Shown here: in pieces, positions 46,950 through 56,239 of the stretch
Numbering within the stretch: position 1 is the stretch's first letter
How the letters are laid out: each line of letters starts with the position of its first letter
DNA from: Meghimatium bilineatum
Taxonomy: Eukaryota > Mollusca > Gastropoda > Stylommatophora > Philomycidae
NCBI GenBank assembly: GCA_034231615.1
Contig: CM067309.1
Location: forward strand, 23,245,965 to 23,309,964
Direction: 5' to 3'
Length of the DNA stretch: 64,000 nt
The notes under the pieces: model-generated
What the model saw: only the letters and a program-made list of their open reading frames with translations
What the model was told of the DNA's origin: nothing
The model's database searches: none
Translations under genes and position numbers: made by a program

Positions 46950-47524
46950 TATGAATGTGCTATATTGTTCATGTGTTCTGTTTCTCTCTGACATTGCTCT
47001 ATGTGTAATGTTGTTCTCTGTGTAATATTGCTTTCTGTGTAATGTTGTTCTCTGTGTAGTATTGCTCTCTGTGTAATGTTGTTCTCTGTGTAATATTGCT
47101 CTATGTGTAATATTGCTCTATGTGTAATATTGATCTCAGTGTAATATTGCTCTATGTGTAATATTGCTCTCTGTGCAATATTGCTCTCTGTGTAATATTG
47201 CTCTATGTGTAATATTGATCTCAGTGTAATATTGCTCTATGTGTAATGTTGTTCTCTGTGTAATATTGCTCTCAGTGTAATATTACTCTATATGTAATAT
47301 TGCTCTATGTGTAATATTGCTCTCTGTGTAATATTGCTCTCTGTGTAATATTGCTCTCTGTGTAATATTGCTCTAAGTGTAATGTTTCTCTCAGTGTAAT
47401 ATTGCTCTCTGTGCAATATTGCTCTCTGTGTAATATTGCTCTCTGTGTAATATTGCTCTAAGTGTAATATTTCTCTCAGTGTAATATTGCTCTCAGTGTA
47501 ATATTGCTCTCAGTGTAATGCTGC
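46950..47524 (+). repeat. 17-bp minisatellite in MIF intron 2
   Basis: About 30 or more units of taatattgctctctgtg, with ctatgtg, ctcagtg and tgttgttctctgtg variants. The unit resembles the sequence about 40 bp into intron 2 (taaagtcattctctgtg, 46919-46935), its likely source. Confidence 0.93.
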
Positions 47525-47663
47525 TCAAAGAATCCGAAATATGGATCTGCAATAAATCAATTTGTCAAAAACTAACTTGACTTTGAATAGGGCAGGTCAG
47601 TTCATAGATCTCCGCATCTGCTTTTGTGTTCAGATTGTGTAACGTCGTTCTCTCGGTGTGTTA
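47525..47663 (+). pseudogene. Degenerate copy of MIF exon 2 end and its splice donor
   Basis: aaagaatccgaaatatggat, atcaatttgtcaaaaactaa and aggtcagttcatagatctcc align with 46808-46935 (aaaaaatccaacatatggac, aggtcagttcatatttctct). Indels and in-frame stops make it a pseudo-exon. The GT donor context is preserved (CAG|GTCAGT). It marks a local tandem duplication around the minisatellite. Confidence 0.8.
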
Positions 47664-47849
47664 TGACCTGAACGTCCCCAATAAAGACCTTTCAACAAAA
47701 TTAATTAGTCCTTCATTCGTAACGTTTTTGATTATTGTGAGGTAATACTGCAGGGAAACGGAATAACAAAAGTACTTACGTAAAACACAGGTTTTTGAGG
47801 TTTAACATGAATACAACAGACGGACTAAAACTAAGTGACTAAGGGGTTA

Positions 47850-50285
47850 TGAGCTGTAAAAACGTATTTTCAACGTATCGAACCGTTAGGTCTTTCTCAA
47901 GAATATATAAAACATGCACTGAAAAACAATGAAAACAGTAAAAACAATGTTATCACCATAGATGCACTAAATACACTATTGACATGTAAACAATACGAAG
48001 TTCAAGGTGACAATGATGTATGTGGAAACATGTAGTCATGGAAACGGGTTTTGTTGAAAATTGGACGGGATATGATAACATATATAACAGATTATTACCC
48101 AATACAACATGGATAGCAATACAATAAGGACCATACCAACACAAATTTAAACAAATGAGTGTTCGGAGTTAAGTACAAAAGGCTTGTGGGTACCAGACTC
48201 AAAAATAAATTGATTTTTAAGAGCGTACCTAGATCTATTCTTTGTGGTGCAGATCTTAAGGCAGTACCTGGATATCGAGGGCACCATGATGACCATCACC
48301 ATTTAAATGAATGGCGACATGGGTAGGTTCTCTGTGTTTTATGGCATGAAGATGTTTACAGAAGCGGTCACTCAATCGTAAGCCCGTTTCACCTATATAC
48401 TTCTTGTCACAAAGTTTACAAATGATAACGTAAATGACATTACGGGATTCACATGCATAGGCATCATCGATAGTGAAAGAGGCCTTAGAAAATGAAACAG
48501 CGGATCTGAACTACATAGGGACATGTGTAGCAACGAGCACGTTTGCAACGAATAGTGCCAAAATGAACAGGATCCTGAGGTGACTGAGCACCAAGATGTC
48601 ATTAAGATTTTTGTCACGCCTATAGGCAACCAAATGAAAGTCCTAGAAAGCGGGACGAGTTTCAGAATCAGACTGGAGAAGGGAATAATGCTTGAACAAA
48701 ATTCGACGGACAGTATAGTTATTGGGATGAAAAGTAAAGGCGAGCTTAACTATCAGAGGAAGATAAGTACCCTAAGTATTAGTTATGGCATCAAGCCGAG
48801 ATAACTTACGGACACGAATCCATGCCGATGAAAGGACATTGTCAGGGAACGAACGTCTACGAAAGAAATCAATCCTCTCAAAGGATTTATCAAGAAAGCC
48901 GTCATCATCACTACATAAGCGACGAAGTCGAAGAAGCTGGAAGAATAGCAGATAGTTTCGACAAGCAGGAGGATGAGACGTGTAAAGCAGAAAACCATGT
49001 GTTTCAGTAGTTTTGTAGTAAACAGATGTGCTAAGATAAGGGGGATGAATAGTGACAATAATGTCAAGAAAGTTGACAGAAGTAGTAGAGATGTTGGATG
49101 TGAATTGAATAGCAGTGTTAAAATTGTTGATTTTATTTTAGTTAATGAAACAAAACAATTCTGTCTCATGCATATCAGCGGTATCTATACCATCATCAAT
49201 ATATCTATGAAATAGAAATGGAAAAGGACCTTCATAAGTCTCCCAAACCTGATGTTCTAGATGTCCCATGAAAAGATAAGCATAACTGGGTCCCATCTTG
49301 GTGTCTATAGCAACACCACTGATCTGATAAAAAAAAGTGTTCATCGAGTTCAAAAGAGTTGAGCGCAAGCACCAGTTCAGCAAGGCGGATAAGAGTGGGA
49401 GTGGTTACAGAATAATGGGGGTTCTTATCAAGAAAAAAAACTGCAAAGCCCTAAGACAATAAGAATGTGGTATAGAAGTATATAAAGAAAAAAATCGAAT
49501 AAGAACAGACAATAAGTGCGTTCAGAAGACAACTGAAGAGAGGAAAATATAGTTAAAGCATGCTTAGTATCTTTTAAAAATGAAGGCATATGCTCTTTCT
49601 AAGGGTTGGAAAATAATATCAAGGAAAACGGATATACGTTAATATACGTTAACATATACTTCTTCTTTCTGTCCTCATGTACCTTTCGGTGTTGAGGGGA
49701 GAGTGAGTGTACGGTCTTTTGCCCTTCTATTTGCCTCCTCTGCTGTTATTTTTCCGAGTGTCTCTAATACACTATCTATCCACCTTTTACGAGGGCGTCC
49801 AATAGGTCTCCTGTTTTCGTATCGTTTGTTAAGTGTTTTTTGGATAATACTTTGCTCTTTCTGTCTGGTTATGTGGCCGTACCATTTAACTTGTTGTTTC
49901 TGTATGTATTCTATTGTTGGCTTGATCCCTAATTGACATATACGATATACGTTAATATACGATATACATTAACAAGAGCAAACGGTATACCAGGATTAGA
50001 TTATTTATGAATTTTTGACAGCATATAGAAAACTGGTCTGCTTAAATAGCTTTCGATACAAAAAGCTCAGCACTAGTGGGGAGGTTGTTATTGTGGATAA
50101 GAGTTTTAACGGTATTTTTGACCAACTTATTGTTAGGAACAGTAGAGTCAGAGGTACGTGCTTGTAAAATGAGGGGTTAGATAGTTGTTTTTTTCCTTCC
50201 TGTAGGTACAGATCCTTACGCCACATAACTACGGCACCACTCTTGTCAGCTGGTTTAATGACAATATCATTTTATAGAGCTATAT
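47850..50285 (-). mobile_element. Penelope-like element PLE3, the longest copy
   Basis: Read on the minus strand from about 50285. The RT N-terminal part DIVIKPADKSGAVVMWRKDL then YLQEGKKQLSNPSFYKHV is at 50030-50280. A LINE J insertion follows at 49649-49943. Then LERA, KDTKHALTIFSSLQL, FFFLDKNPHYSVTTPTLIRL, QISGVAIDTKMGPSYAYLFM (the GVAMGT box altered to GVAIDT), FHRYIDDGIDTADM, and a broken linker. The endonuclease at 48220-48460 is nearly intact: ACESRNVIYVIICKLCDKKY, IGETGLRLSDRFCKHLHAIK, then HVAIHLNGDGHHGALDIQV. The last residues are GTPKPFVLNSE. The 3' motif (cttgagaaagacctaacggt) is at 47876-47903. It is inactive because of stops and frameshifts. Confidence 0.9.
49649..49943 (-). mobile_element. 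LINE family J 3' end inserted in PLE3
   Basis: Flanked by an 18-bp repeat GATATACGTTAATATACG (49631-49648 and 49944-49961). The minus strand encodes TIEYIQKQQVKWYGHITRQK, then GRPRKRWIDSVLETLGKITA, EEANRRAKDRTLTLPSTPKG, and ends in gaagaag, the same as the copy at 8690-9362. Confidence 0.85.
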
Positions 50286-50384
50286 ATATATACGCTTTAT
50301 AGAGCGTATTTATAGAACTATTTTGGAAGGACTGACAGAACACGGCTATTATATTATATATTGTTGCCTTCTATTCTCTTTTTT

Positions 50385-50880
50385 TATATGTTCATGTGTA
50401 TTTTATTGACATCAAAACAAATGACAAGCTAAACATTAGAATTATAAAATGCTACATTTTCTTCTATTTAATGTATGGCTCAGAAACATGGACAATGAAA
50501 AAACAACTAGAAGACATAATTTTTTCATTTGAGATGTGGATATATAGAAGAAAAGGGGAGTTTCGCGAAAAGAGAAGAAACATAATATAGAGGTGCTAAC
50601 AATACTTTGCATGAAAAAAAACTATTAAAAGAAATAAAGATCAAACAAATAAAGTATTTTGGACATATTTAAAGACATGACACGTGTTGAAGACCGTACT
50701 TGATGGTAAAGTCGAGGGGAATCGAGCAAGAGGTAGCCAGAGATATATAAGTGGGAGAGACACATCACGAGGTGGACAGGTTACAGTCTAGCAGAGTTAA
50801 CCACCAAGGCAAGAAACAGGGAATGTTGGAGATCCGATACAGCCAACCTTCGTTGCCCTGACGGCACTTAACGATGATGG
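50385..50880 (+). pseudogene. LINE family E 3' relic
   Basis: It contains IIKCYIFFYLMYGSETWTMK then KQLEDIIFSFEMWIYRRKGE, gacatgacacgtgttgaaga, and the family end agccaaccttcgttgccctg then gatgatgg. It is clearly more decayed than the copy at 45415. Confidence 0.8.
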
Positions 50881-50904
50881 TGCAATGAATTGCTATTATT
50901 GACT

Positions 50905-51315
50905 GTTAAAGACACTTCTCTGTGGTGAGTTGCAGAGGGCATACGTTCGAAATGATGGCCAAAAGAAGCGATACAAGGAGTCGTTAAAGACATCACCGAA
51001 AGTGTTTGAAATAGACGAAGATACACGAGAAGAACTTTCACAAATTAGAGCTACATGGAGCTTTACAGTAAAAAGGTGTGCAGCAACTAATGAAAAGTGG
51101 AGGAATGCAGCAGCTCGACAGCGGAGAGTATATGGAAAGTCACGGGTAGACCAAACATCATTTGCAGTGGTAATCCCATGTCCGAACTGTCCAAGGACAT
51201 TTGAAGCTAGAACACATATTATTAGCAATCTACGAACTGAGTCAAGGACATAAATTTAACTGAATTAAAAAAGTGAATGTAACAAATAGTCATTATCATC
51301 ATGTGATGGACGGAC
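50905..51315 (+). pseudogene. LINE family B copy 4
   Basis: An open frame of 107 codons (50930-51253) gives VRNDGQKKRYKESLKTSPKV, FEIDEDTREELSQIRATW, and the C2H2-type end VIPCPNCPRTFEARTHIIS. The 3' end is aagtgaatgtaacaaatagt. Confidence 0.8.
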
Positions 51316-51529
51316 AACAATTATTAATGATTTTTGAAAATTTCAGAATTGTTGTGATCTACCATAAATTGGAGCATGGCTTCTATGCTTGAGGGACTGA
51401 GAAACACAGTAACCTTCCTATCTAGGTCAAGACTTTTTCCAATGCATTCTATACTATTTATTTATCTTATGAAACCAGAAATGTGTCGTGTAAATGATTT
51501 TCTGTAATAATTATTTGAATAAATGTGTT

Positions 51530-51780
51530 GTTGGATCCAAATGGGGAAACAAAGAATAGTAACACCGCTTTTATCTTCAATGCATGTCATAAGAGGCGAT
51601 TAATGAGGTTTGGAATAGAGTTGACTGTTTCATTCTATATAGGGTTAGATGGACCCAGTATCCACGATAACATCGGATGTGTCCAGTCAAAGAAGCAAAT
51701 ATCTCAGCTAGGTTATACATCATGACACAAGCCATTGCGTCTCTATACTATATTTAACAGTTTGAGAACGAACGCAGAAG
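51530..51780 (+). mobile_element. SINE family A copy
   Basis: It runs from ttggatccaaatggggaaac to agtttgagaacgaacgcaga, then gcgcgaaat instead of a GAA tail, directly before a minisatellite. Confidence 0.8.
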
Positions 51781-51784
51781 CGCG

Positions 51785-52160
51785 AAATATACTTTCGCTA
51801 TTACATATAAAGAGGCTTTCAGTATTACATATAAAGATACTATCTATATTACATATAAATATGCTGCTTTCTGTATTACATATACAGGTGCTCTCAGTTA
51901 TTACATATAAAGTTCTTTCAGTATTATATATAAAGACACTTTCAGTATTACATATAAAGACAAATTCGGTGTTAAATATAAAGATGCTTTCAGTATTACA
52001 TATAAATATACTTTAAGTATTATATATATAATATACTTTCAGAATTGCTTATAACGATTCTTTCAGTATTACATATGGAGATACTTTCGCTATTACATAT
52101 AAAGATACGTTCAGTTTTACATTTAAAGATACGTTCAGTATTGCATATAAAGATACGTTG
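51785..52160 (+). repeat. 24-bp minisatellite
   Basis: About 15 units of tattacatataaagatactt then tcag, with variants. Because 24 is divisible by three, a frame (51735-52016) reads LSVLHIKM-type octapeptides; this is a consequence of the repeat, not a gene. Confidence 0.9.
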
Positions 52161-52281
52161 TTACGTAGAACATTCGACAACATAAGATTTGATTATTCCT
52201 TAGGAAATGAAGAGACAATTTGCCAATATTCCAGGGCCACTTTCGGAAGCAGTGAAACGGCGTGACATTGCTAGTTTTTTT

Positions 52282-52570
52282 TATCTTCTTCTTCGGCGTT
52301 CGTTCTCAAACTCCTGCAAATAAGCATGATGTAGTCTGAAGAACTGAATGCATTATGCTATGATTTACAGCCTATCTGCGATATATGCGCCTTTCGGTCG
52401 GACATACCTGACATCAGCATGGCTTCTGGGTCACTTTGACTCTATGGAATGGGACAGCCAACTCCACCTCAAAACTTCCTTTATCGCCTCATACGACATG
52501 CATGGCATGTACAGCGTTTGCCATGCTTTGCTACCCTCTCGGTTCGGCAACACACAAGAACGGGTCTGTA
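52282..52570 (-). mobile_element. SINE family A copy
   Basis: It reads ttcttcttcggcgttcgttc then tcaaactcctgcaaataagc, gcctttcggtcggacatacc and gggacagccaactccacctc. It is nearly full length with the tail on the left. Confidence 0.85.
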
Positions 52571-54479
52571 TATTTCATGATACACTGTTCACATTCTAAG
52601 TATTTTTCAAGCAATAAATGATAGTGGAAGGTGAAGGGTCAACATAACAAAATATTGGATTAACCTCAAAGAATAATCCAATCGTGTTGTGCTGCTGTCT
52701 TCAGTGTTTATTAAAATTATTATTACTTAATTGTTATTGTTATTATTATTATTATTATTATTGTTATTATTGTAAAGATTTATTTCATTTTAGAACGTTA
52801 TATGCCCACTCTAGTATCACTGCTTTAGAAAATGGAATAAACCACCTATCCTCTGCCTAACAGTGTAGCCAAAACACTTATCCGCAACCACTGTACATCA
52901 CAGTGGAAATCAGATATGGTTATTGATCAGAAACTAGACACTAACGTCATAGGCAATAACAGACCATGTCTTTCGGCAAAGAACTAATCACTGAAGACTA
53001 AAGGGCCACTTGTGCAAGATCAGGGTGGCCCACAAAAATAAATGTCTTTTGAACACATATTCCATGACTTCCAGATTACAAAGAATTGCGAGACAAGACA
53101 TGACTACACTAGGCTGAACTGGGGCATCAACTTTGGAGCAGCCGATCTGAAATGTGTTTCATGATTACTTGAATATATGTATGCACCCTCTGTGGTTGGG
53201 AGGGAGCCAGAGATGTACTGTGCAGCACTGTGGAGGAGGAAACTGACATCACTTTTTTTCCTATGGCTGAGGTCCATCATAGAGGCACAGTGACTCAGGA
53301 CGTGACAATCCTTTTGACTTGAACATTTGGTTGCATGACTGGAGCAATAGAGACGTTCAGCACAACCAGTAGTCAATTGGTGGCGGGGAATGAGCACAGT
53401 GAACCCTATCTTGGTTGCAGCGGCTAGGAGCAGTGCATAGGTTGAAACCTACCTTCCTGGAGGTGCGATAGTTATTCTCTGGCTCTGTCCCGGGGTGGGC
53501 AGAAAATCCACAGACTTACCAGCAATATAATGCCATTTAATGGCATTGGGTCAAAGGGCATGAGCCCATGGACCGCTGGATCAGCAACCAACCAACCAAC
53601 CAACCATCTGAAATGGAGAAGGCTGGGAACTTCGCCCTACCTAGTGGCTGAACACCTAACAAGACTAAAAAATCCTGAGCGAAGAAGAAGAAGAATATTT
53701 TGTCCATTCTGTTTAGACTCGCAGGGTATGCCGTTCAAGATATAAACGTGCATGGTTAGAAATGATTGGGTTGCTCTTCTCAACAACGTTCAAATCATCA
53801 CATAGATCTACTGTCCATGGCATGCGGGAAGCAGAGGCAACGAAAGAACTGGTTCATTGGCCAGTAAATCTATAGTGATTTCAAACCGATGAGAAGAGAC
53901 AGAGTTGTGTTAATTAAAGCAGGCATGCAGGGCCGCCCCTAACAATTGCAGGGCCCTATGCGAAACGGATTTCGCGAGGTCCAGTCTGGATAGGGAAGAG
54001 GATTAGAATAAATTATAATATGAATTTATGGGCCTATGATAGTTCGGGGCCCACTGCAGCCGCATAGGTTGCAATCAGAAGAAGCCTCAACCACCAACTG
54101 ACTGGGACACTATGCTTATATACTCTTAAAATGGCTGACTAATGGCAAGCAGAACATTTATGGGAATGCCGCTTGTGCAGTGGTGCAGGTTCTTAATCAA
54201 TAATCAACCAAATATTCGAATTTTTCAATTAATACATTTTTAAAAGAAGAGTATCTCTCACGACGAGAAACGATTCTTTCCACCGCAGACACGAGTATCC
54301 AGTTTGGATAATAACAGAAGAGTGTACAACTATACAAAAGTAAATGCAGTTTAGGTAATACTGCCACCATGATATACTAATTTCTTTATCACTAGACTAC
54401 GACAACACTAAGGGCAAGATATGTTAAATATGTGTCACATTCATGAGAAAATGTCGAATTGACATTTTATTGAAATAGA
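52571..54479. other. Interval without recognised gene
   Basis: It contains (TTA/TTG)n at 52728-52770 and an ACCA run at 53587-53606. A minus-strand frame at 53104-53397 (97 codons) is Cys/His/Ser-rich: CAERLYCSSHATKCSSQKDC then HVLSHCASMMDL. Its Cys/His spacing is zinc-finger-like, but no family is recognised. Positions 53440-53700, ending gcgaagaagaagaag, look like another (GAA)-tailed short retroposon. The rest is unassigned. Confidence 0.45.
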
Positions 54480-54732
54480 TCTCTCTCTCTCTCCCTCTCT
54501 CTTCGGTTTCTTTTATGTACTTAGTCACTTGCAACGAAGCGGTATGCCGTCTGCCGAGAGCATCACTTATAGTTCACACCATAGCTTCTAGGAATCATCT
54601 ACACTGTAGATTCTACAGGAATCTCCGGGAGAAAAAAACACATTTTAAACAAGACGACACGAGCCGGATTTGAAACTTCGACCTCTTTAACACACGGCGA
54701 ACAGCTTAACCCACTAAGCTAGGGAGATCCAC
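54480..54732 (-). mobile_element. tRNA-derived SINE
   Basis: On the minus strand the head starts ggatctccctagcttagtgg then gttaagctgttcgcc, with a perfect A-box TAGCTTAGTGG, and 30-35 bp later gtcgaagtttcaaatccggc, a B-box-like sequence. The tRNA-like head is about 72 bp. The body follows, ending in (GA)n (plus strand ctctctctctctccctctct at 54481-54500). It is unrelated to families A and B. Confidence 0.8.
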
Positions 54733-54817
54733 AAGAGATATATATATATTTATATAAGGTCATGCTACGGAGTAACAGAACGTGTCGAATTGTATCTTTA
54801 AAAAATAATATAGAGTG

Positions 54818-54945
54818 CCATCATATATGGTATCAAAGTAACTGAGAAATCATGCCAGATATGTCGGATAGAAAAACGCAGATATAGCAGCTACGCTGTA
54901 TCAGTGGTAAAAAGCATTCCGTTCTCTTGATTACTTCCTGCCAGG
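54818..54945 (+). mobile_element. SINE family A fragment, interrupted
   Basis: It contains gccagatatgtcggatagaa, aaaagcattccgttctcttg and attacttcctgcc. The remainder of the 3' end appears at 55384-55436 (gcatcctgctaatctgcatg, gaacatagaagaaga). Confidence 0.65.
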
Positions 54946-55383
54946 CCCTTAGAAGGGGGGGGGGGGTGCTTAACTCTCCTCCTCTTTCCCTAGCAAATCT
55001 GAATGTGACTTTTTGTACTAGGAACGTAACCAAAAAGGTAGATTTTTTAAATCCCATAGCGATTTTTCACAGAAAGGTCCTCAAATTTCCCGTAAAATAG
55101 TTAAATTTCCCATTTTAAAAAAAGGACAAATTACCCTATTGTCTATTGTCTTTCCCCAGGTGGTTTGTGAACCTCTCTTGCCGTTAAGCGTAGGGATGAT
55201 TGGAGCTCGAGCTAGCTCTCTATAGCCAGATGTGTGGCCTCGGCTGTGCTATGACCGTGTCTGTTCAGGATATCCCTGACGTTTTCTATCCATCTTTTCC
55301 GTGGTCTTCCTCTGGCTTTGTACCATGATCTCATTACCGTATTTGTGTAGGTAAAACCTCTTGCTTTAAGGTAATCATATCTA
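54946..55383 (-). mobile_element. Repeat G plus LINE fragment, nested in SINE A
   Basis: Positions 54946-55130 match repeat G at 30660-30830. Positions 55150-55383 on the minus strand encode RRYDYLKARGFTYTNTVMRS, WYKARGRPRKRWIENVRDIL and STAEATHLAIES, a LINE C-terminus. Confidence 0.6.
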
Positions 55384-55436
55384 CGGTCCTGCATCCTGCT
55401 AATCTGCATGAGTGTGAGGACGAACATAGAAGAAGA

Positions 55437-55914
55437 TACTATTTCTTACAAAATGTCAGTTCTGATAGTAGTAACCCTACTAGAGTAAGACTATGAAAAC
55501 TGCACAATAACACAAACAAAGCAGGGAATACAATCGAAACCACCGCATCGCCCGCTTTTTCAGGCCGTTTTTGTGGTTACCCTTGCGGTGTGACCTTTAT
55601 CTGTCAAAGTATTTTCATTGCCAAATACGGCGCGTGGACAGAAATCTATACTCTCCTGTATGAGTCATGTAATGCTGCTGCTTGTAGTTCTTATATGTTA
55701 ATGAGAACCGTAGTCAAGCGCTCTTTGATTGGTTGTTCTACCATGAGTTCCTTTTGGTTTTCATATGTTTCTTTCGCCATATGGAAGCGATTTTATTTGT
55801 TCAGGTGACATTTTATTATACTTAATTTTAAGTACTTGCCCGACATAAACCCACAATCTTTTTCTGTTTTAGAAAGATATATATGATTTATATTCTTTCT
55901 TATTCGTTTACTTG
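55437..55914. other. Interval with no recognised feature
   Basis: A short open frame (55590-55808) has no recognisable domain. No repeat match was noticed. Confidence 0.5.
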
Positions 55915-56165
55915 ACTTGACCTCCTATCGAGGACAACTCCTTGAGTGGAGATGGTACTTTGCCCACCAACCGAGACTGGAAACTAAGATTGGTCTGGCC
56001 ATCTCTTACATCAAGCAGGACCACAGTCCTGCCCAAGCAATTTCTGTTGCTAAGTCGAAGATACCAGGCCGAGAGGCACACCAGCAACTATGGTATCACG
56101 CAACACGACTAGATAACATGTCTTCAGAACAAAATATTTGCTGTGCAGACATGTTGAACTGCGAA
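55915..56165 (+). repeat. Repeat H
   Basis: gactggaaactaagattggt, aagcaggaccacagtcctgc and agataccaggccgagaggca match 26140-26280. It immediately precedes LINE B copy 5 and may be part of that element's 5' region, or a separate retroposon. Confidence 0.6.
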
Positions 56166-56239
56166 TGAGAAGAATAAGACTTGAACTCTTCCTTTGCAAT
56201 CACCCGTTTATTACCGGACTCAAAAGGGGAGTTAAGAAT

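Noticed and set aside
46950-47524. CRISPR-like array
   Set aside because: Units are contiguous 17-mers with no spacers, in a eukaryotic intron.
51735-52016. 93-codon protein with LSVLHIK octapeptides
   Set aside because: Product of the 24-bp minisatellite, starting in a SINE tail.
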